Source of the DNA: Aquila chrysaetos chrysaetos
Lineage: Eukaryota; Chordata; Aves; Accipitriformes; Accipitridae
Reading direction: 5' to 3'
Assembly (NCBI RefSeq): GCF_900496995.4
Contig: NC_044019.1
Coordinates: forward strand, 4,189,501-4,253,500
Length of the DNA stretch: 64,000 bases
Translations under genes and position numbers: made by a program
Shown here: piece after piece, positions 45,801 to 56,670 of the stretch
Numbering within the stretch: position 1 is the first letter of the stretch
How the letters are laid out: each line of letters opens with the position of its first letter
Notes under the pieces: generated by a model
The model's input: the letters and a program-made list of their open reading frames with translations, nothing else
Told to the model about the DNA's origin: nothing
The model's database searches: none

Positions 45801-48800
45801 GGCTGGTAGGAAGAATTTGAAATATGATTTTTTTTTTTTCCCCTTCTCCAAAGCTTACTTACATCCATCAGCATTACTGCATGTTTGAAGAGGCCAGTCT
45901 AGGCTCTGATAGTGTCTTTTGTTCGCAGATTTCTCATGTCGCTCTGTCTGGGCTGAGGAATTGGACTGCCCCAGCAGCCCCTATGAGCGTGATGCTTGCC
46001 AGACAGTTTAAAGCCTTTCTTCCTCCAAAGAATAAACTGGATCTTGGGGATCCATGGTGGATAATTCCTAGTGAATTGAACATCTTCACTGGGTATCTTT
46101 CCAACAACAGATTTTACCCTCCGCCTCCCAAGGGCAAAGAGGTGAGATATGAAACTCAATTTATATATACCTGAGAGGTAGTTTGTATAAATGTTCTGCC
46201 TTATAGCCCAGATGAATCACAGGAGTCCCTAGAGCAGACAAGGCTGTTGCATTATGTCTCCCTGGACTTTCTAAGGGAGCAAAAAGGCTGCAGCATACAG
46301 CCAGGAGCAGCATCTCCTAAATTGGAGGTAAATGGAGAGCAGGCAAAAGCTCTGGGCATCTGTTATGGCCAGATGAGGCTGACTTGAGTAACTTCATCTT
46401 GCTTTGTTTAAGCGTTTGGGTTTTTAGGCAAGTCTTTCCTGGACAGGTAGGGGAGAGGGTTATTCAGAAAGCGCTTGTGTGAAGTAATCGTGCCTTGTGG
46501 AACAGTTGCCGAGTGCCACCCCAGAGGTAGGCATTTCATTGACAAGTGAAACGATGTGTATACATAGTTTGTAAAGGCAGGCGTGTATATTGCTCTCCCC
46601 CAGGGTGCCCGGGTAGGTGTTAGTGATCACATAGTTGATACACCTTCGCAGCCTGGTGTGTTTATTGATTGCATACCCACTCTTTCAAAGTCTTAAGTAG
46701 TATTGATGGAGGCAGCCTCATAGATCAGTTTACCGTACTCAGACATCCAACCGACTGGGATGATGGAAACCTGCAAACAATGGGAATACCATAAAAAGCG
46801 TGGAAGATGGATTTATTTTTAAAAGCAGTCTTTTGCTTTATCTCCTTGTTTTGTGATTAGGTAGGTCTCTGAGCTAATTTTTAAGTCATAGCAGTTCTCT
46901 TGCCTTCCTGATCTGGTAGGGAGTTACTCTGGAGCTGCAGCTGACCTGCAGTACAGGAACTGTTCTCATTTTTGCTCTCTTACAATTCCTTCTCTAGATC
47001 ATAATCCACAGGCTTTTGAGCATGTTCCACCCACGCCCCTTTGTCAAAACCCGCTTTGCTCCCCAAGGAGCTGTGGCCTGCATCCAAGCCATCAGCACGT
47101 TCTACTACACGATAGCGTTCAGGTAAGGCCGTGGGTTTGGGGTGTTAGAGGAGGGCTTGGGGGCACTTCTGAATTTATTCCATATCTCAGGGAAGTGGAG
47201 AAGGCCGCTGTGAGCCTGTGGCAGAGAGTGTGCGTGTCATTGCATGTGCAGTCGCACTCCCAGACAAGATCCGATGTGTCCTGGCTGGGAGGGAGGTGAA
47301 GCAGTTCGGGGAAGAGGGCGGTTCATAGCCAGCTCTTGCCCATGTGTGATGCTTTGCTGACACCCAAAGAGGGCACCCGTGCTCCCAGTGTCACTGAGTC
47401 CCTGGTGAGGCAGGGACTGTTGCCCACATGCAGGACAGCAGCCATCCTCCATCACCCTTGGTTTGGATCTATCCCTGGCTGAAAGGGGAGAGTCTGATTA
47501 GCAAGAAATTTGTTAGATTTTGGTTAATGGGGGTGGAGTGCCTTTCCAAGGGGGAGAGTCTGGGGAATTGTTCTCTTGTTTTACTGGAAGTGTTACACGC
47601 AGCTTTTATCTGCCTGATCAGGCTGAAAGGGTGGCTGAGTGGGTCTTAGTCTGTTCCTGTGTTTCAAGGAACGATAATGTAATTCATCCTTCCTGGATGG
47701 ACACTTACTGCCCAGTTCCAAAAGACATCAATATTGGAGATGATCCTGACACAGGGGATCTGCTCCAACCTTTTACCCTCTTCATTGTGTGACATGAAAA
47801 GCTTTTTGAACTGAACCTCAGCCCCAATTTAGCTTCGTAATTTCTGGTGCCTGGAGATAACTTCCCTGCTGTCATCTGCAATGCATAATCCATTCTGTCC
47901 TCCTGGTGCTGCAGTTGATGGCTCCTTTCTTGTTTCAGGATCCATGCTGAATTCCAGCTGAATGAGCCACCAGACTTCCCTTTCTGGTTTTCCCCAGGCC
48001 AGTTTACAGGTCACATCATCCTCTCCAAGGATTCTTCCCATGTCCGAGAGTTTAAGCTCTTCGTCCCTAACAACAGGTACAGCTGTTTCTCTCTCTTCCT
48101 GGGTGCTGAACAGACTTGAGGATTGTTTTAAATGAAGCCCAGTGGAACGCAGGGGCTCTGGGATCCTGTCCTGTGCAGGAGTGGGGGCTGTGCGTGGGGG
48201 AGACTGGTGGGCTCTTTTTTAATGAAGGTATGAGTGCAGTGACAGCTCTGTCCTTTGCAGTATGTGGGCATCCTGGCCCGTGCAGGGAAGGCAGATCTGC
48301 AGTCTGAGCTTTGGGCAGGCTAGTTCTGCTGTTTGCTTATCTGTTTTCCCCACACATCCTTCTCTGCCAGCGGTCATCATGGTCATCATGTCCTCAGTTC
48401 TCTAGATACAGTTGCTCCCTAAATGGGTTCTGATGCAATTTTTCAGGAATAGCTCTGTTTATCAACAGGTCTGGGGGGCATCTGGCTTGGAAGAGGCAGG
48501 GAAGAACGAGGGCAGAGGAGGGACATGGGAGAAGCAGGGCAGAGGTTGCTGGGAACATGGAGCATGGGATTGGGGATAGTTGTCCTTGCACAACCTGGCT
48601 GCAACTGGCATGTGCTTCAACTGAGTGTCCAAGCCTGAGCTGTCCTGTGCCAAACCTCTTTAGAGGGAGGTACCTGCAGGCCCATGGGAAGACACACAGG
48701 GATGGGAAATTTAAGTTGTCCTGATACTGCCCTAGAGACAGGCAGCAGCCTCTTTGTTAGTAGCACTGCTGCAAGCACTGCTCCCTTTGACCTGTCCCAG

Positions 48801-51800
48801 CAGTCCCTGGCTGTGGCAGGGACTCTTGCAGATGTCAGATACCTGTTGGAAGCTGGAGAAGGTGTCTGTGATGGATGAGCTTACGCTTTTCAGCCAAGTC
48901 CGTGGAAAATCTGGCTGAATTGAGCTCTGCAGTTGTCTGTAAAACTGGCAAATGCATCCCTACTAGTTGCTGAGGATCACTGACCCATTTCAGGGTCTGA
49001 TTCGCTCACCGGTAGCTGTCCCTTGGTACTTGGAGGATGGGGAGAGACAGGCAGGGTGTGGAGAGCAGCCCCTGGCAATCCCAGTGCCTGGCTTAAAGCA
49101 CTGAAGTTCAGCAAAGCCTGATGCTTTTGCTTCAACATATTTTTTGCTTGGTGTTTCACAGGTTAAGGTTTTGTGAGCATAGCTTCACACTAGCTCATCC
49201 CTGCTCTCTGGCAAGCAGCTGGAAGCGTTTCAGGGGAAAGAAGCTTCAAATCTCTTTGCCCGTGACGGCTAGAGTGAAAATTCTATTATAACATTACCCT
49301 GGCGACTCAATCCCTATGGCTCTGTCAGCACATTTGTTACAGCAAGCAGACACTTAAGGCTTTGCCAGCAACTCCTTACAAAAGCCTTTTGCTTCCAAAA
49401 AACACTTTTAAGAGTTCCGCAGGATCAGAATGTGCAAGTTAAGTGCTGGGAAGGAAGGGGGGAGCAAAGACACCTCTCTCTTCTGTACTGTGACAGTACT
49501 CAAAGGTGTGAGCGCATTTGCCCAGACTGTTGCGTGGATGCCTGGGCCCTGATCCAGCAGGGATCTAGTGTTGGTGGTCTTGTGCAGGGAACACGGTGAT
49601 CTCCAAGGAGCCAGAGCCTCTGGGCTTCAGTGCGGACCCTGCAAGAGGAGCACTGGGTGTTCTCATTTGTTTGGGGTTTCCCATGCACAGCTTTAGCCTT
49701 GGATGACTCTGAACATACTGGGTTCGCCTTGCAGGTCTCTGAATGTTGATATGGAATGGCTGTATGGGGCGAGTGAAAGCAGCAACATGGAAGTGGATAT
49801 CGGTTACCTGCCTCAGGTCTGTAGTCACTCTCAGTCCTCCATATGTGTGCAGCATCTCAGCAGGGATTTATGCTGCCATGGTCCTGAGCTGTATAACCTC
49901 AGTTATCCCTGTTCTTTAGAGCTTTCCCTTGAACATTTCAATATAATAATATAATCTCTGTTGATCTGTGTATGTCCTCTGCAGCAGCGTGGCTCCCTGT
50001 TGCCAGTTCTTGTAATATTTTATTTATTCTGTCTGTGTGGGTTGAATCCTAAGCTCTTGGAGTCATGCGACTTTTTCCATTTTTAAAAAGTTGTCTGACA
50101 GGCAGGGGGAAGATTAGGAGCTGAACTGAGGCCCTGAGCCCAGAGGGGAGTACGAACAACAGTGTGTCTGAATTTAGAAACTGCATGTGGTAATCCCAGC
50201 TCTTGGGACAGGAAATGTAAGTCAGGATTTTGAATGCCTGAACTTAACAGTCCCATTTTCTCCTAAACTAGATCCATGTTTCTTTTAATTGCGAAAAGTC
50301 AGGAAAAGAGACTTGCAAAATAAGATCAGACGTACCAGAACACTGAACTGCAGGGAAGCTCCTGAACAGCTTTCCCTTTTGCACCCTCTTGTGGCTAGCC
50401 GCGGGCTGTGTAAGGGCTGTGCTGGCGATATGAGCAAGAGCTTCAAACTAGCCGTGAAGGTCCCAATGATTTTAAGGATCTGGTGTCCCCCAGTCAAAAA
50501 TCTCCACTGGGAAAGTGGGAACATGGAGTGAACAGGTCTCATGCCTTTCCAATCTAGCAAGCACAGTCAGACAATAACTGAAGGAAATGAAGTTGCTTTC
50601 CTGCTATTCCCCAATAAAACACATCTGCAACTGGTAAAGTGCAGCTCCGGGAGACAATAGATCAAGCTGTATCTTCATTAAAACATGCACAGTCTTATTT
50701 TTCATCTTTATCCTGTCCTGGAGTACAGAAAAGCCAGGAGTGGGGTGTCTGCAATGTCCAACTCAGCCTGTTCTCCTGCAGATGGAGCTGGAATCGACAG
50801 GGCCTTCAATCCCCTCTGTGATCCATGACGAGAATGGAAATGTGATTGACAGCAGGGATCCCTCAGGGGAGCCCATTCAGTTTGTGTTTGAAGAGATAAC
50901 CTGGCAGCAGGAAATCCCCTGGGAAGAGGCAGCCCAGAAGCTGGAAGTGGCCATGTATCCATTTAAGAAGGTGAGGAAGGGGCCGGGCGCTTCCTTGGCA
51001 CATTTATTTGGCGTGGGTAATCTTCACTGAGATGTCCAGTAACCTCGAGGACCAGCAGAAACCAGAGGTCACAACCTGGTCAGCATTCAGAATAGTGTGA
51101 GGGTCTCCCAGCTCAGCATCTGTCTCCCAGACACTGTGTGTGGCTTGATGGACTTCCAGTTTCCAGATGAGGGAGTACAGCATCTCTGAAAGGCCATTTG
51201 GGGTCGAACAGCAGCACAGGCAGGAGCAAAGCCTAGAAGTCATGTGTCCCAGGCTTGTATTGTAAATGTAGGCTCATCCTTCCTTCCTCTTATCAGTAGC
51301 TGCCTACGCAGTTTCTGAGTGAAGCAGGTAATCACACTGCTTACAAATGGTTTTCCTCTGGCGTTACTTTTGCAATGTTCAGCTACCTTTGGACCAAGCT
51401 TTCCTTATCAGCAGAAAACACACAATCCGCCTGTGCCTCTGCATCCCGCAGTGAGACACAAATTTATAGCATTGGGTGACCCAAACTATTTAACATGCCA
51501 GTAGCCTGTGGAGCAGATGGCTACTGCCTGTCACTGCTTCCTTGGCTGAAGGGACACGTTTCAATGGCTGCCTCCTTGTGCGTGAGCTTACAAATGTCCC
51601 TTTGAGCTGCCAGGATGTTAATAAAGTTCCCTTCATTTGAGTGATTGGAACAATCTCTGTGCAGGGTCCCTCACAGCCAGTTTTTAGGCCATTTCAGTGA
51701 GGTTTTGTAATAAATATCTCAAGGCCAGATTTCCCAGGCTGCTGAGGTCTGTTTGTTGACAGCCTGCCCGCAGTTGTGCAGATGCTTTCTGCAGTGTGTA

Positions 51801-54800
51801 AAGATGGGGTTCTGCAGGTGCCAGTAACAGCCCACAGGCTGTGTGAGGGGCTCACTACAATCTCACTGGGAGATGAAGTTGTCCTTGGGGAAAGTACCAC
51901 AGTTGTCATTTGCTTTAATCTGCAGTATATACTGCAGATTAAAACTCGTGTGTGTGTCACCTCTGGGATGTGGCAGGTCTGGTTCCTTCAGACCCTGCTC
52001 ATATTTGAGGTGGGCTGTTCTGTGTCTATTTCTCAAGCTGTCTCTCTGCCTCCAGGTCTCCTATCTTCCCTTCACACAAGCTTTCGAGAAAGCAAAAGCA
52101 GAAAAGAAGCTGGTGCACTCGATCCTGCTGTGGGGTGCCCTGGATGACCAGTCCTGCTGAGGTGAGGACATTCCCAGCGTGGCTGGAAGAATGATGTACC
52201 TCCTTCAGGCTCTGAGAAGAGCTGGGGGTCAGGGAGCTGTTCACAAGCCAGCGGTAAACGTTGTGTTACTCGTTTCGGCACTGAAGATGCTGAACAGAAA
52301 AAGGCTGGAGCTGGGCAATTACTGATCAGGGCTTAGGTCCCCAGTGGCAGGATCAGATCTATTTGAGACAAGCCCTAGACCAAGTCACTAATTCAAGTGC
52401 CTTTTTCAAGGTAGAGGCATGGGTCTGGTCTTTCTGCTTTCTCTTCCCCTCTCAGTCTGCGTGGGTAGAGGCAGCATCTGCAGGGTGAAAGTGACACTGC
52501 TCTCTGCTTTGTCCCTGACACCTGCACAGGAGAAGCCAGAGCCAGATGTGTGGGCCTGGGGTTGTCCTGATGTGTAGCTGTTTCCCTCCCCATGCCTAAG
52601 AACTTGCATGCCACATTGGGCAGGAGTGATGGGTGGGAGAGGGGCAGGTATCTTAAGTCCTACTGCCCTTAAAAACTCTTCAGCATGTATGGGCTCTGCT
52701 CGGCATGAACAGCAAGAGGCACTCAGGGTGGGTCCACAGGGCCTGATCCTTTCCTAAATACACCACACCAGTCGGTCTCTGTGGCAAGCTTGTCCTGGTC
52801 CTTCTGTTGCCTTGCAAGTGGCTGGGGTCTGCTCTGGTGAGTCTTCTCTGCCAGCAGCACAAACGGGAAATAAAAAGCTATGGAAAGCTGCCAACAAAGC
52901 AGAAATAAGACAATGGACCAGGCTGGGGGGAGCCTGAGCCAGCTGCCACAGCAACTAGAGTGTTGGCATCCCGGTGGCATCAAGCATGGCAACCGTCAGC
53001 TCAGGAAACACAGCAAACCACTGTCTGCCTCTCTTCCTATGCCAGGTTCGGGGCGAACTCTCCGGGAGACCGTCCTGGAAAGTTCGCCCATCCTCGCCCT
53101 GCTGAATGAGAGCTTCATTAGCAGCTGGTCATTGGTGAAGGAGCTGGAAGAGCTGCAGGTGAGTGTCGCAGCCACATCTGCCATCTTTGCGTTCAGTGCT
53201 GGTGAATGCAGATGGCGCTTGGCACGGGGGTGCCAGCAGGAGCAGGGAGCTCACACCTGTGCCAGTGGGGGATTTCAGTTCCAAGCCCTCCGTGTCCTAG
53301 CAATTACAGGGGCCAAGCAAACACCAGATGGAGGCAGGCTAAGAAAATGGCACCATCACCCCTTTCACTCTGTCATGGTGCCAATTTTAAAAGCTAAACC
53401 AGATGCTTCACTGCAAGATAGCCCTGCCCAAGGCCATTTGTGCCCTCAACAAACTGACTTCTCTGTAACCCAGGGAGCAACCAAATACTGTCTGAACCCT
53501 GAGTCTCCTGATCGCACCTTTCCCCACTTACGAGCCTGTCTCTGGGCCTGTGCTGTCAGCTGGGGTCAGTCACAGAGCTGGAGACTCTGGGAGAGGCTGG
53601 GATCAGGCTGTTGGTGCGCCTGGGAACTGCCAGTGATGGGGTGATTTTATTGTTCAGAGAGAAAATCTACAGCTGAAAAGCGAGGAGAAGACTGACTGAA
53701 AGGGAATAGTAAAGCAGATAGTGAGAACGGAGCCAGTTACTGCCATGCTGCAGAGTAGCTTTTCGGTCTGCCTTCTCCTGCGTTCGGTGTACTCCTCCTG
53801 TGCTGTTCTGCTAGTTTTGGTGTGTGCAGGCGTGTTTCTTTGGGGTCTCCTTACAGAGCAATAGAGAGAATGAGTTCTACAGCAAGCTGGCTGACCTGCA
53901 CCTGGAGAAATACAACTTCCCCGTGGAGATGATCATCTGCCTCCCCAATGGGACAGTGGTATGTTCATTACCCCTTTAGCTGGGCTTGGCTCTTCCCATC
54001 AGAATGTGCTCTTTTCAGGGTCATCTGCAGACCCTGAAGTGAGTGTCTGCTCCCCCAGCCATCACCTGGCTCCTCGAGCCTTTGTGGGGCTGCAGTCCCT
54101 CACGGTGCTGTGCTCTGAGGGATGCTGCGGCAGACAGACAGCAGCTCTACCAAGAAATCTGAAACAAATGTCTTTTTATTCAGAGGCAGAACAACAGCAG
54201 CTCTGGGTGGAGGGAGGGGAGAACAATCAGACTTGAACCAAATGTCTGCCTGTGTTTCCTCATTGTCCCTGGTTGGAGTCAGTGACCTTTGGGAAACCGT
54301 TGTAGCTTGTTTCCTGCACCCATTGTCCCTTGTGCTCATGCTTTGGAGAAAATCCCTCCTTATCCGCACCTTCTAGCACATTTATCTTGATTCCCCAAGT
54401 TTGTCACAGCAAATCAGCCATTAGCAAGTCCACGTGCTTCAGCTCTGCTGTTGCTCCCCAACAGCCCCCCCGCCTTGGGTTTGAAGAGTGACAGCAGTCC
54501 CTGACACTCGACAGTGCGGTGCTTTGCTGTGTGTCAGCAGCCAGGCTGTCTGTAGTGGAGGATCCTGCCAGGGCTAATCTGATTGTGCCCCACACTTGCC
54601 AGATATTAGCTAGTAACACGTGCAGTGAATCCTTGCTGTCTCTTTAGTGGCTCCCCTCCAGATGAGGGACGGGTGGAGGCTTCAGCTCAGCCTGTCGAGG
54701 TTGCCGTGTTCAGTGGCCACACATCCCCCTTTCCCACCTCCATGGGGGAGCGGAAAGCACAGAGGCATTTGAAGCTCAGGTGCTGGTTTTGCAGCTGAGC

Positions 54801-55326
54801 TGGGCTGAGAGCACACACCCCAGCAGTCAGCGTGGTCGGACTGCCATCTCCCCAGCCCTTGGTCAGAGCTAGGTTTTACGCCTGCATGATTTTTCCCAAA
54901 TCACCTTCATCATCTTCTTTACCTAAGTGAGGGGTCAGCACTCTTGGGGGAAGAAACAGACCGTTGCCTTTCGTACCTCTTTTTCTGACTGTAAAATGCA
55001 AACCTGAATCCTGGATGCTGAATTAGCATTTGCAAAGTATTAGAGATTCTTTAAGAGTTGTTACAGTTTGTCACCTATGTCCTGGCCAGAGGCCAAGGCA
55101 GTGGATGGGGAATTGTTCTGGCCCTTAAAGTCTCCTCATCTGTTTTTTTTCCCAGATTCACCATATCAATGCCAACTACTTCCTGGACATTACTTCTATG
55201 AAGCCTGAAGATGTTGAAAGCAGCATCTTTAGTTTCTCAACCAATTTTGAAGACCCTTCAACTGCAACTTACCTCCAGTTCCTGAAGGAAGGACTGCAAA
55301 GAGCAAAACCATACCTGCAGACCTAA
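39766..55326 (+). CDS. SELENON: Selenoprotein N (complete, 12 coding exons)
   Basis: An ER membrane selenoprotein that senses luminal calcium and supports SERCA calcium uptake and redox balance in muscle; loss in humans causes SELENON-related myopathy. The joined exons give 1596 bases, 531 residues plus stop; human isoform 2 is about 556. Visible parts: a hydrophobic anchor at residues 11-24 ([14 protein letters not shown]); an EF-hand loop D55 to E66 ([12 protein letters not shown]); the family core with [20 protein letters not shown]; the redox motif SCUG with selenocysteine at codon 403 (TGA 52158-52160); and sequons NWT, NES and NGT. All junctions keep frame and use GT-AG. The primate Alu-derived exon is absent, as expected. 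The start ATG at 39766 fits the family's short cytosolic N-terminus. A stop-based gene finder would end the protein at codon 402, wrongly. Confidence 0.97.
40030..40700. repeat. Degenerate GC-rich minisatellite in SELENON intron 1
   Basis: Variants of 'ggctgaggtggccacc' recur every 20-30 bases. Near the end there are three near-exact 21-bp units beginning CCACGGGGATTGTGG at 40594, 40615 and 40636. The last runs into a perfect 22-bp palindrome (40643-40664), GATTGTGGTGG and its complement. The array gives open frames on both strands, because the unit length is often a multiple of three. Confidence 0.8.
43660..43790. repeat. MIR-like SINE remnant
   Basis: 'gagggagaaactgaggcaca' followed by 'gcgtggctgggatcttgcag' resembles the MIR segment 'ggaaactgaggcacagagagg...'. 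It is diverged, with uncertain ends. Confidence 0.4.
44367..44484 (+). CDS. SELENON: SELENON exon 2 (EF-hand)
   Basis: Acceptor AACTAG, donor GTAGGT. Reads [18 protein letters not shown], then [22 protein letters not shown]. The 12-residue calcium loop has Asp, Asn, Asp, Tyr, Ser and Glu at positions 1, 3, 5, 7, 9 and 12. It ends with one base of a glycine codon. Confidence 0.95.
44485..45308 (+). other. SELENON intron 2
   Basis: GT-AG intron of 824 bp. In human the equivalent interval hosts an Alu-derived alternative exon; nothing of that kind is present. No other feature is seen. Confidence 0.85.
45309..45439 (+). CDS. SELENON: SELENON exon 3
   Basis: Acceptor TTGTCTAG, donor GTAGGT. Two bases complete Gly, then [40 protein letters not shown] and FLG. 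Acidic linker followed by the conserved [11 protein letters not shown]. The GTGTCA a few bases later would not keep the frame. Confidence 0.93.
45440..45928 (+). other. SELENON intron 3
   Basis: GT-AG intron of 489 bp with a T run near 45828-45840. Nothing further is recognised. Confidence 0.85.
45929..46141 (+). CDS. SELENON: SELENON exon 4
   Basis: Acceptor TTCGCAG, donor GTGAGA; 71 full codons. Reads [18 protein letters not shown] and on to [20 protein letters not shown] and [13 protein letters not shown] is a predicted luminal N-glycosylation site. PWWIIPSEL and [10 protein letters not shown] are diagnostic of the family. Confidence 0.96.
46142..46997 (+). other. SELENON intron 4
   Basis: GT-AG intron of 856 bp. 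No repeat or other feature is recognised. Confidence 0.85.
46998..47122 (+). CDS. SELENON: SELENON exon 5
   Basis: Acceptor TCTCTAG, donor GTAAGG. Reads [41 protein letters not shown] and AG of a split arginine. Strong family match. Confidence 0.96.
47123..47938 (+). other. SELENON intron 5
   Basis: GT-AG intron of 816 bp; no other feature is recognised. Confidence 0.85.
47939..48076 (+). CDS. SELENON: SELENON exon 6
   Basis: Acceptor TTTCAG, donor GTACAG. One base completes Arg, then [40 protein letters not shown] and FVPNN, with AG of the next arginine at the end. Confidence 0.96.
48077..49734 (+). other. SELENON intron 6
   Basis: GT-AG intron of 1.7 kb. A small exact direct repeat, 'ggtcatcat' twice, lies near 48373-48390. 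Nothing else is recognised. Confidence 0.85.
49735..49816 (+). CDS. SELENON: SELENON exon 7
   Basis: Acceptor CTTGCAG, donor GTCTGT. Completes Arg, then [20 protein letters not shown] and [26 protein letters not shown] is near-invariant in selenoprotein N. Confidence 0.96.
49817..50781 (+). other. SELENON intron 7
   Basis: GT-AG intron of 965 bp; no other feature is recognised. Confidence 0.85.
50782..50970 (+). CDS. SELENON: SELENON exon 8
   Basis: Acceptor CCTGCAG, donor GTGAGG; 63 full codons. Reads [20 protein letters not shown] and on through [18 protein letters not shown] to [10 protein letters not shown]. Confidence 0.96.
50971..52055 (+). other. SELENON intron 8
   Basis: GT-AG intron of 1.1 kb, holding the spacerless 30-bp palindrome at 51914-51943, about 112 bp before the selenocysteine exon. 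Nothing else is recognised. Confidence 0.85.
51914..51943. repeat. Perfect 30-bp palindrome, no spacer
   Basis: The half-site TTTAATCTGCAGTAT is followed immediately by its exact reverse complement. Pairing stops at the flanking C and A. It contains two PstI-type CTGCAG cores. Confidence 0.95.
52056..52161 (+). CDS. SELENON: SELENON exon 9, with the selenocysteine TGA
   Basis: Acceptor CCTCCAG, donor GTGAGG. Reads [34 protein letters not shown], then TGA at 52158-52160 (Sec) and one base G of glycine. [13 protein letters not shown] is the selenoprotein N redox site, analogous to the thioredoxin reductase GCUG motif. The Sec codon lies one base from the exon end. Confidence 0.97.
52162..53045 (+). 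other. SELENON intron 9
   Basis: GT-AG intron of 884 bp separating the Sec codon from its downstream stem-loop. No other feature is recognised. Confidence 0.85.
53046..53158 (+). CDS. SELENON: SELENON exon 10
   Basis: Acceptor ATGCCAG, donor GTGAGT. Completes Gly, then [20 protein letters not shown] and [17 protein letters not shown]. Its first 44 bases also encode the RNA stem that assists Sec insertion. NES is a possible glycosylation site. Confidence 0.96.
53051..53089 (+). promoter_or_regulatory. SELENON: Selenocysteine redefinition element (SRE) stem-loop
   Basis: GGGCGAACT at 53051-53059 pairs perfectly with AGTTCGCCC at 53081-53089. Inside, TCTC and GAGA (53059-53069) can form an alternative small hairpin. 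In spliced mRNA the stem starts six bases after the UGA, the spacing described for the SELENON SRE in mammals. It promotes recoding of UGA together with the 3' UTR SECIS. Confidence 0.8.
53159..53856 (+). other. SELENON intron 10
   Basis: GT-AG intron of 698 bp. The reading frame from exon 10 stays open into it for a while by chance. No other feature is recognised. Confidence 0.85.
53857..53958 (+). CDS. SELENON: SELENON exon 11
   Basis: Acceptor CCTTACAG, donor GTATGT; 34 codons. Reads [20 protein letters not shown] and [17 protein letters not shown] is a predicted glycosylation site. Confidence 0.95.
53959..55155 (+). other. SELENON intron 11
   Basis: GT-AG intron of 1.2 kb ending in a strong T/C tract. 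No other feature is recognised. Confidence 0.85.
55156..55326 (+). CDS. SELENON: SELENON exon 12 (terminal coding) and stop
   Basis: Acceptor TTTCCCAG. Reads [20 protein letters not shown] and on to [22 protein letters not shown], then TAA at 55324-55326. C-terminal block of the thioredoxin-like region. Confidence 0.96.
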   Translation: MHHINANYFLDITSMKPEDVESSIFSFSTNFEDPSTATYLQFLKEGLQRAKPYLQT

Positions 55327-56366
55327 AAACAAAGGCACCTGAATGCCCCACAGAGATGGCCAAAGACTTCAGAGATCTATTTTGATTACAGCAATTCTTC
55401 CTCATCTTCATGCCAGACATTGATGTTAAGATGCAGACAGTCCCAGGACCGGGGCTTTGCTCTGGATGTTGGTTTGAGGCTAAGTTTCAAGTGATACCAG
55501 TTTACATAACCTGCCCTTTTGAGTTCAGGCAAATTTTTACAGGGGTGAAAATACTTGAATCTATAAACATTCTCGGTGCATATGCCTTGATTTGCCACCC
55601 ACCCTCGTGTTTTTCCAGCTCCTCTTCAGACTCTGGTGAAACTCGCGTAACAGCTGTACCAAGCATCACCCGGAAACCCCTGATCTCAAGGACTGGACTG
55701 TGTGTTGAATCATGGAGAACAGCATTGCCATTACGACCGAACACTCGTGGTGAGCGCCTGTGCCCCGTGGGCGAAGGTGCAGAATCCAGCGCAGGTGGGA
55801 AGTTCCCTCCTGGTAGCCGGTGTCCTCCACACCTCCTCGCCAGCAGCAGCTCTGAGCTGTAAGCTGCTTGGTGGCTTGGATGCCAGCTCTTCACGATGGC
55901 ATTTATTGACAGCAGTGGCAACCAATGCATAATGGGACTGTAGCTGGTAATGTGTAGACATGAACGTAGGAGGTTCGAACTGGAGGCTTGAGCTCTGGAA
56001 TGGCCTCCTCCCAGCACCCTGTGTGACGGGGTGGGAGAGCTGTCTCACTTATTCAGGTTCTTTGCATCTGAGGGAGGTGCTGAGGTTGACACAGTGAAAT
56101 TAAGGAACGGAGACCAGGGCATTAGAAGTATGGTGCAGCTCAGATGTCAGGTGTGAATTAACTCGGGGGGGGATTAGGGGTCAGAGCCCCACGAGCTCTA
56201 CCGGTGCAGTACGTGCACTCTAGGCTACAGGACATGGTAGTGAGCAGTGCCCCCACCCCGTTCAGCCCAGGGCTGCTCCCACCCCACCGGCTTTGAGAGC
56301 TTTGTTCTCCCAGTGTCTTCCTCGGAGACGGTGAAATGCTCTGTCCATGTTTGCTTTGAGCTTCCA

Positions 56367-56427
56367 AGTCACGCTGAACAATGAACCACGACGAAGTTCC
56401 GTTTGGGAGCTTCAAGTTCAGTGTTGC
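56367..56427 (+). promoter_or_regulatory. SELENON: Stem-loop in the expected SECIS position (weak SECIS candidate)
   Basis: ACGCTGAAC (56372-56380) pairs with GTTCAGTGT (56416-56424) with one G-U. An inner stem GAAGTTCC/GGAGCTTC closes a small loop. ATGA at 56381-56384 sits just inside the outer stem, 1.06 kb after the stop, as in the human SECIS (about 1.1 kb). I cannot find the matching 3' GA of the SECIS quartet opposite it, nor unpaired AA in a large apical loop, so this is only a candidate. Confidence 0.25.
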
Positions 56428-56670
56428 CCTGAGAGCATTAACTGGTTGAGAACTGAGCAGTTTTAAAAGCCAGCAGTACTAAAGAAATTTTCAGGAGATT
56501 TTTCCAAAGAAATTGTTAGGACAGAATGCCATTGTCCCTTATCTGTAACCACCCTGAGCAGTTGCTCCTACTCTGTACCAGTGCCTGGCTACAGAGTGAG
56601 CATAATTTGGAGAAGGAAAGGTTAAATGAAACGGGTTTTAAAGTATATTCCTGTAGATAGGTGAGGAGAC

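Noticed and set aside
52158-52160. TGA read as the end of SELENON
   Set aside because: Family homology continues in frame across the next three exons and the SCUG motif with its downstream stem is present; it is a selenocysteine codon.
55630-55690. GTGA...TGAT pair in the SELENON 3' UTR at SECIS-like spacing
   Set aside because: The 41 bases between them cannot form the required helix and no AA lies at the right place.
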